64,000 bases of DNA from Allokutzneria multivorans (lineage in GTDB: Bacteria; Actinomycetota; Actinomycetes; Mycobacteriales; Pseudonocardiaceae), in the NCBI RefSeq assembly GCF_039537405.1, contig NZ_BAABAL010000019.1, positions 1 through 64,000 of the forward strand, in the 5' to 3' direction. A program made the position numbers and the translations under genes. Shown one piece after another: positions 1-8,078 of the stretch. The notes below the pieces were generated by a model. It was not told the origin of the DNA, made no database searches, and was given only the letters and a program-made list of their open reading frames with translations. Position 1 is the first letter of the stretch. Each line of letters begins with the position of its first letter.

Positions 1-73
1 GAACACACGCACACCATCCCGAGAATCTTAGCGATTCCCTGTCCGGGGCTCTCGTTCATGTCGTTGTGATTGA

Positions 74-103
74 AGCTTATCCGAACCGCGTTTTCGGTGT
101 CAA
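74..103 (-). promoter_or_regulatory. Candidate rRNA-type promoter, proximal copy
   Basis: On the minus strand TTGACA is followed by 18 bases and TAAGCT. Box sequences and spacing match the copy at 160-189. The transcript would run off the left edge of the window. Confidence 0.6.
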
Positions 104-159
104 ATCCGCGTTTCCGGGGACTGTCGCCGATTTCCGATTCGGTTGTGGTGCTCGGTGGA

Positions 160-189
160 ACCTTATCCGGGGTGCTTTCCCGGTGTCAA
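160..189 (-). promoter_or_regulatory. Candidate rRNA-type promoter, middle copy
   Basis: On the minus strand TTGACA is followed by 18 bases and TAAGGT. The first three spacer bases (CCG) and the bases just before the -10 box (CCGGA) resemble the copy at 74-103, which suggests duplicated rRNA promoters. Confidence 0.6.
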
Positions 190-446
190 ATCGGGGTCCA
201 ACCCCGCTTTTCCACAATAAGGAAAACCGTTCCGGACATGGTGAAACCACCATCGGAAAATATTCACTTCAGTACAGGTGGGAGCACACGCCAGCGACGC
301 ACCGCACCCAGGCGGGTTTTGTCAGGCAGTGTGTTGTTCCCGATGAGCAGGCCGCCCACTCTACCACCGTGCGATGGGAGCTTGGTTCGCGGGTCCTACC
401 TGCAGGGGCCCGGTCCGAAGTGGTCCGTGCCGCGCTGGCCTGGAGA

Positions 447-475
447 AAGTTACGCAGCGCTTGATCCGAAGTCAA
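447..475 (-). promoter_or_regulatory. Candidate rRNA-type promoter, distal copy
   Basis: On the minus strand the sequence reads TTGACT, 17 bases, then TAACTT. It is the copy nearest tyrS of three leftward promoters with closely similar boxes. The repeated architecture, not the single match, is the main support. Confidence 0.5.
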
Positions 476-575
476 ATCGCCTGGTCGACCCCGTGAACGA
501 GAGCGGCGCCCGTGGCGAATCCGCAGGTCAGCGGTTCGCGACGGGCGCCGCGGTGATCGTCGGGGCCGGTCGGGA

Positions 576-1859
576 CTACGGGGCGACCAGCACCCCGGCC
601 GTGTGACGCTTGCCACGACGCAGCACCAGCCACTCACCGTGCAGCAGGTCGTCCCTGCTCGGCTGCCACGCCTCGTCGGCGATCTTCTGGTTGTTCACGT
701 ACGCGCCGCCCTCGTTGACCGTGCGCCGCGCGGCCCCCTTGCTGGGAGAAAGACCGGAGGCGACCAGCAGATCGACGATGGTCGGCTCGTCGGCGAGGCG
801 GACCTCGCCGGTCGGGGCCTCGGACATGGCCGCCTTCAGCGTGGCGGCGTCCAGTTCGCGGATCTCCCCGCGACCGAACAGCGCCTGGCTGGCCGCGATC
901 ACCCTGCGCGTCTCGTCCGCTCCGTGCACCAGCGTCGTGAACTCCTCGGCGAGCTTGCGCTGCGCCGCCCTCAGCTGCGGCTTCTCCGAGGTGGTCAGCT
1001 CGATCTCGGCGATCTCGTCGCGGTCCAGGAAGGTGAACATCCGCAGGTACTTCAGCGCGTCGGCGTCCTGGACGTTCACGAAGTACTGGTACCAGGCGTA
1101 GGGCGAGGTCATCTCCGGGTCGAGCCAGACGCTGCCGCCGCCCGTGGACTTGCCGAACTTGCGGCCCTCGGCGTCAGTGACCAGCGGGAGCGTCAGCGCG
1201 TGCGCGGAGCCCCGCTCGACCTTCCTGACCAGTTCGACGCCGCCGACGATGTTGCCCCACTGGTCGGCGCCGCCGATCTGGAGCTTGCAGCCGTGCTTGC
1301 GGTACAGCTCGACGTAGTCGTTGGACTGCAGCAGCAGGTAGCTGAACTCGGTGTAGGACATGCCCTCGCCGTCGAGGCGGCGCTTCACCGTCTCCCTGCC
1401 GAGCATCACGTTCACCGAGAAGTGCTTGCCGACGTCGCGCAGGAACGTCGTGACCGGCATCGACTGGGTCCAGGTCAGGTTGTTCTCCACGAGGGCGCCG
1501 GTCGGCGAGTCGTCGAAGTCGACGAAGCGCTCCAGCTGGCCGCGGATGCGCTCGGTCCACTCGGCGACGGTGTCCAGGGGGTTGAGCGAGCGCTCCTCGG
1601 TGTCACGGGGGTCGCCGATCATGCCCGTGGCGCCGCCTGCCAGCACGATGGGCCGGTGCCCGGCGCGCTGGAAGCGGCGCAGGCCGAGCAGCGGGATCAT
1701 GTTGCCCGCGTGCAGGCTGGGCGCGGTCGGGTCGAAACCGGCATAGAGGGTGAGCGGGCCGTTGTCGAGGTCCTCGCGCAGGGCGTCGAGGTTGGTGGAC
1801 TGCGCGATCAGGCCGCGCCAGGTCAGCTCGTCGAGAATGTGCTCACTCACGCCGCCCAT
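576..1859 (-). CDS. tyrS: Tyrosyl-tRNA synthetase
   Basis: Class I aminoacyl-tRNA synthetase that charges tRNA-Tyr in the cytoplasm. The 427-residue product has the usual family length. Visible signatures are the HIGH-type motif HAGN in an N-terminal PSLHAGNMIPLL segment, the KMSKS-type loop KFGKS, and a C-terminal S4-like RNA-binding domain (SGLSPSKGAARRTVNEGGAYVN). The ATG at 1859 is chosen because AGGTGG lies six bases upstream; the open frame continues further but without a ribosome site. The upstream glycosylase gene ends 26 bp before this start, so the two may be co-transcribed. Confidence 0.97.
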   Translation of the reverse strand: MGGVSEHILDELTWRGLIAQSTNLDALREDLDNGPLTLYAGFDPTAPSLHAGNMIPLLGLRRFQRAGHRPIVLAGGATGMIGDPRDTEERSLNPLDTVAEWTERIRGQLERFVDFDDSPTGALVENNLTWTQSMPVTTFLRDVGKHFSVNVMLGRETVKRRLDGEGMSYTEFSYLLLQSNDYVELYRKHGCKLQIGGADQWGNIVGGVELVRKVERGSAHALTLPLVTDAEGRKFGKSTGGGSVWLDPEMTSPYAWYQYFVNVQDADALKYLRMFTFLDRDEIAEIELTTSEKPQLRAAQRKLAEEFTTLVHGADETRRVIAASQALFGRGEIRELDAATLKAAMSEAPTGEVRLADEPTIVDLLVASGLSPSKGAARRTVNEGGAYVNNQKIADEAWQPSRDDLLHGEWLVLRRGKRHTAGVLVAP

Positions 1860-1885
1860 TGTCGCCCACCTGGTCAAAGCACTTG

Positions 1886-2518
1886 TCAGGCAGGGCGGCG
1901 CTTGGCTCCCCTGCGGTAGGCGCTGACGGCGGGCGAGCCCGCGAGCCAGAAGCGCCACGGCACGTCGACGGCGTTGGCGACGCCGACGCGCGGTCCGCTG
2001 ACCACCTCGGCCTGCTCGTCCGGGTCGGCGGCGAGCAGGCGGACCGGGGAGGACGGGTCGGTGAGGTCGATGCCGTTCTGCTCGCGGGTCAGCCCGAGCA
2101 CCGAGCACAGCCGCGCGGGGCCCTTGGCCAGTTCGCTGTCGTTGCGCGCGTTCGGGCGTCTGCGTCGGGCGAGGTCGATGCCGGTGACGACCTCGCCAGC
2201 GCGGACGAGAACGGCGCCGGGTTCGCCGTCGTGCAGGCTGACGACGTTGGCGCAGAAGTGCATTCCGTAGACGAAGTACACGTAGAGGTGACCGGCCGGC
2301 CCGAACATGACGGCGTTGCGCGCGGTTTGGCCGCGGTAGCAATGGGAAGCGGGGTCGTCGCCGCCGCGGTAGGCCTCGACCTCCACGAGCTTCACGCCGA
2401 TGGGGCCGTCCGGGGTGTCGGCTTCGAGGACGCTGCCGAGCAGCAGGCGGGAGGCGGGCACGGGGTCGATCGCCAGGGCTTCGCGTCGGATCAGGGTCAC
2501 CCGGTCACTCTCCCGCAT
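1886..2518 (-). CDS. DNA-3-methyladenine glycosylase (AAG/MPG family)
   Basis: Base-excision repair glycosylase that removes alkylated purines such as 3-methyladenine. The product is about 210 residues, usual for the bacterial AAG family. The family pattern is clear: an early VEVEAYRGGDDPASHCYRG block, then RNAVMFGPAGHLYVYFVYGMH, then GVDLARRR-like and GPARLC segments. The open frame reaches back to 2587 but that part contains the strong hairpin at 2548-2579, so the Met at 2518 (MRESDR) is preferred; a GTG six codons later is also possible. It is followed by tyrS. Confidence 0.9.
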   Translation of the reverse strand: MRESDRVTLIRREALAIDPVPASRLLLGSVLEADTPDGPIGVKLVEVEAYRGGDDPASHCYRGQTARNAVMFGPAGHLYVYFVYGMHFCANVVSLHDGEPGAVLVRAGEVVTGIDLARRRRPNARNDSELAKGPARLCSVLGLTREQNGIDLTDPSSPVRLLAADPDEQAEVVSGPRVGVANAVDVPWRFWLAGSPAVSAYRRGAKRRPA

Positions 2519-2547
2519 GGGTCTGACAAGGCGGTCCGGCACTGCGA

Positions 2548-2579
2548 GAGGACCCCCTCCCGGCAGGAAGGGGGTCCTC
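2548..2579. terminator. Hairpin terminator after the arginine operon
   Basis: Arms of 11 bp (2548-2558 GAGGACCCCCT and 2569-2579) are perfect inverted repeats with a 10-base loop. It lies between the argH stop and the glycosylase start. There is no T-run, as is common for actinobacterial terminators. Confidence 0.75.
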
Positions 2580-2599
2580 GTCGTCACTTGGCCCAGATC

Positions 2600-4012
2600 T
2601 TACTTGGCCCAGTCGCGGTGCGGGCTGAGCCGCGCGACGAGCCGGTCGAGCTGTTCGGCGACCCTGGCGGGCGCTGTGCCGCCGTAGGCGTCGCGGGAGG
2701 AGATAGAGCCCTCGACGGTCAGGACCTCGCGGACCTTCGGGGTGAGGTTCGGGTTGACCTCGGCCAGCTCGGCGTCGGTCAGCTCTTCGAGGCCGATGTC
2801 CTTGGCCTCGGCGCGGCGGACGCACTCACCGGCGGCCTCGTGGGCGACGCGGAACGGGACTCCGTTGCGCACCAACCACTCCGCGATGTCGGTGGCCAGG
2901 GTGAAGCCCGCTGGGGCCAGCTCGGCCATCCGGTCGGTGTCGAAGGTGAGCGTGCCGAGCATCCCCGCCATGGCCGGGAGCAGCAGCTCCAGCTGGGCGA
3001 CGGAGTCGAACAGCGGCTCCTTGTCCTCCTGGAGGTCCCGGTTGTAGGCCAGCGGCAGGCCCTTGAGCGTGCCGAGCAGGCCGGTCAGGTTGCCGATCAG
3101 CCTGCCGCTCTTGCCCCGCGCCAGCTCGGCGACGTCGGGGTTCTTCTTCTGCGGCATGATCGAGCTGCCGGTGGCCCACGCGTCGTCGAGCTTGGCGTAG
3201 CCGAACTCCGCGGTGGTCCAGATGATCACTTCCTCGGAGACCCTGGAGAGGTTCACGCCGAGCATGGCCAGGCAGAAGGCGATCTCCGCGGCGAAGTCCC
3301 GCGACGCGGTGCCGTCGATGGAGTTCTCCACCGGGGCGTCGAAGCCCAGTTCGGTGGCGACGGCGGCCGGGTCGAGGCCGAGCGAGGAGCCGGCGAGCGC
3401 GCCGGAGCCGTAGGGCGAGACGGCGGTGCGGCGGTCCCAGTCGCGCAGCCGCTCCACGTCGCGCAGCAGGCTCTGCCCGTGGGCGAGCAGGTGGTGCGCG
3501 AGCAGCACGGGCTGGGCGTGCTGGAGGTGGGTGCGGCCGGGCATGACGGCGCCGGGGTGGGTGCTGGCCTGGGCGACGAGGGCGTCGACGACGTCGATGG
3601 TGCCCGCGGCGATCCGGCGGGCGGCGTCGCGCAGCCACATCCGGAAGAGCGTGGCGATCTGGTCGTTGCGCGAGCGGCCGGCGCGCAGCTTGCCGCCGAG
3701 CTCGGTGCCCGCGCGCTCCAGCAGGCCGCGCTCCAGTGCGGTGTGCACGTCCTCGTCGTCGGGGCTGGGCGCGAACGCACCGGAGGCCACGTCGGCGTCC
3801 AGGGTGTCGAGCGCGGCCAGCATGCGGTCCAGCTCGTCGGCGGAGAGCAGGCCCGCGCGGTGCAGGACGCGGGCGTGGGCGCGCGATCCGGCGATGTCGT
3901 AGGGCGCCAGCCGCCAGTCGAAGTGGGTCGAGACGCTCAGCGCTGCCATGCCGTCGGCCGGACCGGACGCGAACCTCCCGCCCCAGAGCTGTGCCGATTG
4001 CTGCTCAGTCAC
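2600..4012 (-). CDS. argH: Argininosuccinate lyase
   Basis: Last step of arginine synthesis: argininosuccinate is split to arginine and fumarate. The 470-residue product has the family length and the superfamily signature GSSIMPQKKNPD. The N-terminus MTEQQSAQLWGGRF is typical. The start is a GTG at 4012 that overlaps the upstream stop by four bases (GTGA), implying translational coupling to the argG-like ORF. It is the last gene of the leftward arg operon and is followed by a strong hairpin. Confidence 0.97.
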   Translation of the reverse strand: MTEQQSAQLWGGRFASGPADGMAALSVSTHFDWRLAPYDIAGSRAHARVLHRAGLLSADELDRMLAALDTLDADVASGAFAPSPDDEDVHTALERGLLERAGTELGGKLRAGRSRNDQIATLFRMWLRDAARRIAAGTIDVVDALVAQASTHPGAVMPGRTHLQHAQPVLLAHHLLAHGQSLLRDVERLRDWDRRTAVSPYGSGALAGSSLGLDPAAVATELGFDAPVENSIDGTASRDFAAEIAFCLAMLGVNLSRVSEEVIIWTTAEFGYAKLDDAWATGSSIMPQKKNPDVAELARGKSGRLIGNLTGLLGTLKGLPLAYNRDLQEDKEPLFDSVAQLELLLPAMAGMLGTLTFDTDRMAELAPAGFTLATDIAEWLVRNGVPFRVAHEAAGECVRRAEAKDIGLEELTDAELAEVNPNLTPKVREVLTVEGSISSRDAYGGTAPARVAEQLDRLVARLSPHRDWAK

Positions 4013-4545
4013 GCGTACCCCTTCTGCAAATCCTTCGTGTGGCCCCGGAAATCCCTGGCCAGGGCCTGGTGGAGATCGTAGAGCGACGTCTCGCAGCGCC
4101 GTCCGGTGACCAGGGCGCGGCCCTCGCCGAGGTGGAGCCGGACCTCTCCGCTGACCCGCGACTGCGAGCTGGCGATGAAGGTGTCCAGCGCCTGCTTGAG
4201 CGGCGAGCCCATCTGTCCGTTCTGGACGAGGTCGTGGACAACTTCGGCCCAGCGCCGGTCGACCTCCGCCTTGAAGCCGAGCAGGTCGCTCTCCAGGGTG
4301 ATGCTCTCCAGCGCCTGGTGGGCGGTGGTCAGCGCGAGCGCGCCGAGCCCGCCCGCGCGGCGGTTCAGCTCCTGGAGGGCTTCGAGGACGCTCAGCGTCT
4401 CGCGGTCGAGCGCGACGGGAACGCCCTGGTCGAAGGTGATCACCACCTCCAGCGGGTCGGCCGCCTCCTGCTCGCGCTCCCACGCCCCGCCCAGCGGCGC
4501 GCCGAAGGCGTTGGCCTGGATCGCGCGCAGGAACTCGGCGCTCAT
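4009..4545 (-). CDS. argG-derived ORF: C-terminal part of argininosuccinate synthase only
   Basis: The 178-residue product aligns by eye only with the C-terminal half of argininosuccinate synthase. Recognisable pieces are VVITFDQGVPVALD, ELNRRAG, a TAHQALESITL block, SPLKQALDTFI and VSGEVRLHL followed by VTGRR and SLYD. The N-terminal ATP-pyrophosphatase domain with its AYSGGLDTS motif is missing. About 20 residues that normally follow ELNRRAG (GVGRLDxVEDRLVGxKSRE-type) also appear lost. It sits exactly where argG normally lies, and it is coupled by 4-bp overlaps to argR (ATGA) and argH (GTGA), so the frame is maintained. It cannot be a synthase by itself. It may be a decaying remnant, or a retained accessory subunit or regulator. 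A full argG must exist elsewhere if the strain makes arginine. Confidence 0.8.
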   Translation of the reverse strand: MSAEFLRAIQANAFGAPLGGAWEREQEAADPLEVVITFDQGVPVALDRETLSVLEALQELNRRAGGLGALALTTAHQALESITLESDLLGFKAEVDRRWAEVVHDLVQNGQMGSPLKQALDTFIASSQSRVSGEVRLHLGEGRALVTGRRCETSLYDLHQALARDFRGHTKDLQKGYA

Positions 4546-5066
4546 TCGCTTTCCCGGTGCCCGGCCATCGCCATGAACCGCTCGGCCAGCTCCGCGCCGG
4601 AGACGGGTTCGCGGGCGATCACCATGATCGTGTCGTCGCCGGCGATGGTGCCGACGACGTCGTTGAGCGCGGCGCGGTCCACGGCTCCGGCCAGGAACTG
4701 CGCGGCGCCGGGCGGGGTGCGCAGCACGGCTAGGTTGGCGGAGTGGTCGGTGGAGACCAGCAGCTCGCCGAGCAGCCTGGTCAGCCGCGAGGTGCCGCCC
4801 TCCATGCCGCGGACGGGGCTGCCGTCCTCGGGGATGACGTAGACGGGGGCGCCGCCGTCGGCCCCGCGCAGCTTGACCGCGCCGAGCTCGTCGAGGTCGC
4901 GGGACAGCGTCGCCTGGGTGACGTCGATGCCCTCGGCGCTGAGGATCTTGGCCAGTTCGGTCTGGCTGCGGATGGAGAGCTGGCGGACCAGCTCCACGAT
5001 GCGCGCCTGGCGGGCCGCCCTGGTGGCCGCGGCGGCGGCGCGCGGGTGGCTCACGTCGAAGCTCAT
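4542..5066 (-). CDS. argR: Arginine repressor ArgR
   Basis: Arginine-dependent DNA-binding hexamer that controls arginine genes. The 174-residue product has the winged-helix N-terminus (RIVELVRQLSIRSQTELAKIL, then VTQATLSRDLDELGAVK) and the C-terminal arginine-binding oligomerisation domain (GTIAGDDTIMVIAR). The ATG at 5066 overlaps the argF stop by four bases. The likely target is the palindrome over the argC promoter at 10270-10294, so the operon would be autoregulated. Confidence 0.95.
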   Translation of the reverse strand: MSFDVSHPRAAAAATRAARQARIVELVRQLSIRSQTELAKILSAEGIDVTQATLSRDLDELGAVKLRGADGGAPVYVIPEDGSPVRGMEGGTSRLTRLLGELLVSTDHSANLAVLRTPPGAAQFLAGAVDRAALNDVVGTIAGDDTIMVIAREPVSGAELAERFMAMAGHRESE

Positions 5067-5998
5067 CCGCGACTTCCTTCCTGGATCAGCCAGGTCATCA
5101 GCGCCTTCTGCGCGTGCAGCCGGTTCTCGGCCTCGTCCCAGACCGCGCTGGCCGGGCCGTCGAGCACCTCGTCGGTGATCTCCCAGCCGCGGTGCGCGGG
5201 CAGGCAGTGCAGCACGATCGAGTCGGTCCCGGTGGCGGCGAGCAGGGCTTCGTTCACCTGGAAGGGGCGGAACGGGCCGACGCGGTCCTTGCCGTCGTTC
5301 TCCTGGCCCATGGAGGTCCAGGTGTCGGTGACCAGCACGTCCGCTCCGTCGACGGCGGCCTTCGGGTCGTGCACGATCTCGACGGTCGCGCCGGTCTCGG
5401 CCGCGCGCTGCTTGGCCGCGTCGTAGATCCAGGACAGCGGCTGGAAACCGTTCGGGGCGCCGATGCGGACGTTGATGCCCGCGGTGACGCCGCCCAGCAG
5501 CAGCGAGTGCGCCATGTTGTTGGCGCCGTCGCCGAGGTAGGTCAGCGTGAGCCCGGAGAGCTTGCCGAAGCGCTCGCGGATGGTCTGGAGGTCGGCGAGC
5601 ACCTGGCACGGGTGGAACTCGTCGGTCAGCGCGTTGATCACCGGGACGGTCGCGGCGCCGGCCATCGCCTCGATGCGGGCGTGCGCGAAGGTCCGCCACA
5701 CCACCATGTCGACGTAGCGCGAGAGCACGCGCGCGGTGTCCTCGATGGTCTCCTCGCGGCCGAGCTGCATGGTGCGGCCGTCCACGATGACCGGGTGGCC
5801 GCCGAGCTGGGCGATGCCGACCTCGAAGGACAGCCGGGTGCGGGTGGAGTTCTTCTCGAAGATCACCGCGACGCCCTTGGGCCCGGCGAGCGGGGTGCGG
5901 CCCTGCGGCGCGGCCTTCAGCTCGGCGGCGACGTCGAGCACGGCCAGCTGTTCGTCCGGGCTGAGGTCGTCGTCGCGCAGGAAGTGGCGCAAGCTCAC
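5063..5998 (-). CDS. argF: Ornithine carbamoyltransferase
   Basis: Makes citrulline from ornithine and carbamoyl phosphate. The 311-residue product has the carbamoyl-phosphate motif STRTR (in FEKNSTRTRLSFEVG), the HPCQ segment of the transcarbamylase family and the ornithine-site HCLPAHRG. The GTG at 5998 overlaps the argD stop (GTGA). A later Met in the frame would remove the conserved start of the protein. Confidence 0.97.
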   Translation of the reverse strand: MSLRHFLRDDDLSPDEQLAVLDVAAELKAAPQGRTPLAGPKGVAVIFEKNSTRTRLSFEVGIAQLGGHPVIVDGRTMQLGREETIEDTARVLSRYVDMVVWRTFAHARIEAMAGAATVPVINALTDEFHPCQVLADLQTIRERFGKLSGLTLTYLGDGANNMAHSLLLGGVTAGINVRIGAPNGFQPLSWIYDAAKQRAAETGATVEIVHDPKAAVDGADVLVTDTWTSMGQENDGKDRVGPFRPFQVNEALLAATGTDSIVLHCLPAHRGWEITDEVLDGPASAVWDEAENRLHAQKALMTWLIQEGSRG

Positions 5999-7191
5999 TG
6001 GGTCTCCTCGTTCGCGGTGTCCAGCAGTGCGGGCAGTGCGGTGACGAAGCTCGCGGCCTCGTCGTCGGTCAGGATCAGCGGCGGCGCCAACCGGATCGTG
6101 TCCGGCTGCACGTTGTTGATCAGGAAGCCCGCTTCGCGCGCGGCGGTGGCGACGGCGGCGGAGACCGGCTGGTTGAGCGTGACGCCGAGCAGCAGTCCGG
6201 CTCCGCGCACACCGCGCACGAGCGGGTGCTCCAGCTCCTCGATGCCCGCCGCGATGTCCTTGCCCAGCGCGGCGGCGTGCTCGCACAGTCCTTCTTCGGT
6301 GATGGTGCGCAGGACCGCGAGCGCGGCCGCGCAGCACACCGGGTTGCCGCCGAAGGTGGTGCCGTGCTGGCCGGGGCCGAGCAGGTCGGCCGCCGCGCCG
6401 ATGCCGACGCACACGCCGAGCGGCAGCCCGCCCGCGACGCCCTTGGCGATGGTGACGACGTCGGGCACGATTCCCGCGCGCTGGAAGGCGAACCAGCTGC
6501 CGGTGCGGCCGATCCCGGTCTGCACCTCGTCGATCACGAGCAGCGCCCCGTGCCGTGCGGTGATCTCGCGCGCCGCGTGCAGGTAGCCCTCCGGCGGGAC
6601 GATCACGCCGTTCTCGCCCTGCACCGGCTCGATGACCAGCGCGGCGGTTTCACCGTCCACAATGGACTCAAGCGCGGCCGTGTCGCCGAAGGGCACGTGC
6701 ACGACGGTGTCCGGGAGCGGCTTGAACGGGTCGCGCTTGGCGGGCTGGCCGGTCAGCGCGAGCGCGCCCATGGTGCGGCCGTGGAAACCGCCCTCGGTCG
6801 CGACGATCTTGGTGCGGCCGGTGAGGCGGGACATCTTGAAGGCCGCTTCGTTGGCCTCGGCTCCGGAGTTGCAGAACATCACCTTGCCGTTGCCGTGCAC
6901 GCCGAGCAGGTCCAGCAGGCGCTCGGCGAGCTCGACGGTGGGGCCGGCGGAGAAGAAGTTCGAGACGTGGCCGAGGGTGGAGATCTGCTCGGTCACGGCC
7001 TGCACGATCGCCGGGTGGGCGTGGCCGAGCGAGTTGACCGCGATGCCGGAGAGCAGGTCCAGGTAGCGCTTGCCGTCGGCGTCCCAGACGTAGGAGCCCT
7101 CTCCCCTGGTCAGCGTGAGCCGCGGGGTGCCGTAGTTGTCCATCAGGGCGGAGCGCCAGCGCTGCCCGCCCTCCTGGTTCGAGGCGATCAC
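5995..7191 (-). CDS. argD: Acetylornithine aminotransferase
   Basis: PLP enzyme of the arginine pathway that interconverts N-acetylornithine and N-acetylglutamate semialdehyde. The 398-residue product has the class III aminotransferase pattern: NSGAEANEAAFK, the LLVIDEVQTGIGRTG stretch with the cofactor Asp, and IAKGVAGGLPLG with the PLP lysine. The GTG at 7191 is chosen because it overlaps the argB stop by four bases, as elsewhere in the operon. Confidence 0.97.
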   Translation of the reverse strand: MIASNQEGGQRWRSALMDNYGTPRLTLTRGEGSYVWDADGKRYLDLLSGIAVNSLGHAHPAIVQAVTEQISTLGHVSNFFSAGPTVELAERLLDLLGVHGNGKVMFCNSGAEANEAAFKMSRLTGRTKIVATEGGFHGRTMGALALTGQPAKRDPFKPLPDTVVHVPFGDTAALESIVDGETAALVIEPVQGENGVIVPPEGYLHAAREITARHGALLVIDEVQTGIGRTGSWFAFQRAGIVPDVVTIAKGVAGGLPLGVCVGIGAAADLLGPGQHGTTFGGNPVCCAAALAVLRTITEEGLCEHAAALGKDIAAGIEELEHPLVRGVRGAGLLLGVTLNQPVSAAVATAAREAGFLINNVQPDTIRLAPPLILTDDEAASFVTALPALLDTANEETQ

Positions 7192-8078
7192 TGCTGCTCC
7201 TCCCCTTCTGGCACGACCATCGTTCCGATTCCTGAGCTGGTGAAGACTTCGAGCAGGACCGAGTGCGCGAGCCTGCCGTCGATCACGTGCGCGCTGGGGA
7301 CCCCGCCGCGCACCGCGCGCAGGCAAGCCTCCATCTTCGGCACCATGCCGCTGGCCAGGCTCGGCAGCAGGCCTTCGAGCGCGGCGGCGTCGATGCTGTC
7401 GATCAGCGAGGACTTGTCCGGCCAGTCGGCGTAGACGCCCTCGACGTCGGTGAGCACGACGAGCTTCTCCGCCTTGAGCGCGATGGCCAGCGCGGCCGCC
7501 GCGGTGTCGGCGTTGACGTTGTGCACCACGCCTTCCGGGTCCGGGGCGACGCTGGAGACCACCGGGATGCGCCCGGCCTGGATGATGTCGAGCACCGCGT
7601 CCGGGTTCACCGAGACCACGTCGCCGACCAGGCCGATGTCGACCGCTTCGCCGTCCACGGTGGCGGTGCGGCGCTGGGCGGTGAAGAGGTTCGCGTCCTC
7701 GCCGGACATGCCGATCGCGTGCGGACCGTGCTTGTTGATCAGGCCGACGAGCTCGCGCCCGACCTGGCCGACGAGCACCATGCGGACCACGTCCATGGTC
7801 TCGGGCGTGGTGACGCGCAGGCCGCCCTGGAACTCGCCGGGGATGCCGAGGCGGTTGAGCATCGCGCTGATCTGCGGGCCGCCGCCGTGCACGACGACCG
7901 GGTGCAGTCCTGCGGTGCGCAGGAAGACCATGTCCTCCGCGAACGCCCGCTTCAGCTCGTCGTCGATCATGGCGTTGCCGCCGTACTTCACGACGACGAT
8001 CGCGCCGTGGAACCGTTGGAGCCACGGCAGGGCTTCGATGAGAACCGCGGCCTTGTCCGCCGCCACCTTGACGTTCAC
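7188..8078 (-). CDS. argB: Acetylglutamate kinase
   Basis: Phosphorylates N-acetylglutamate, the controlled step of the pathway. The 296-residue product has the amino-acid-kinase fold marks: VVVKYGGNAM near the N-terminus, VVHGGGPQI, and a C-terminal PKMEACLRAV segment with the conserved lysine. The ATG at 8078 overlaps the argJ stop. Confidence 0.97.
   Translation of the reverse strand: MNVKVAADKAAVLIEALPWLQRFHGAIVVVKYGGNAMIDDELKRAFAEDMVFLRTAGLHPVVVHGGGPQISAMLNRLGIPGEFQGGLRVTTPETMDVVRMVLVGQVGRELVGLINKHGPHAIGMSGEDANLFTAQRRTATVDGEAVDIGLVGDVVSVNPDAVLDIIQAGRIPVVSSVAPDPEGVVHNVNADTAAAALAIALKAEKLVVLTDVEGVYADWPDKSSLIDSIDAAALEGLLPSLASGMVPKMEACLRAVRGGVPSAHVIDGRLAHSVLLEVFTSSGIGTMVVPEGEEQQ

Larger units (their letters stand above)
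1..575. other. Intergenic region left of tyrS, likely rRNA-operon leader
   Basis: No convincing gene is seen here. The stretch is less GC-rich than the flanking coding DNA and short open frames in it lack ribosome sites. It holds three leftward promoter-like elements, listed separately, that share -35 and -10 boxes. Tandem promoters of this kind are typical of actinobacterial rRNA operons, and tyrS commonly lies just upstream of a 16S gene in these bacteria. The 16S gene itself would start left of position 1, so this is an inference. Confidence 0.6.

Noticed and set aside
2548..2587. Glycosylase start at 2587 (MTTRTPFLP)
   Set aside because: It would place the strong hairpin at 2548-2579 inside the coding region; the Met at 2518 fits the family.
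1859..4081. Long plus-strand frame opposite the glycosylase and argH genes
   Set aside because: Composition is the mirror of high-GC coding DNA on the other strand; no family resemblance and no ribosome site.
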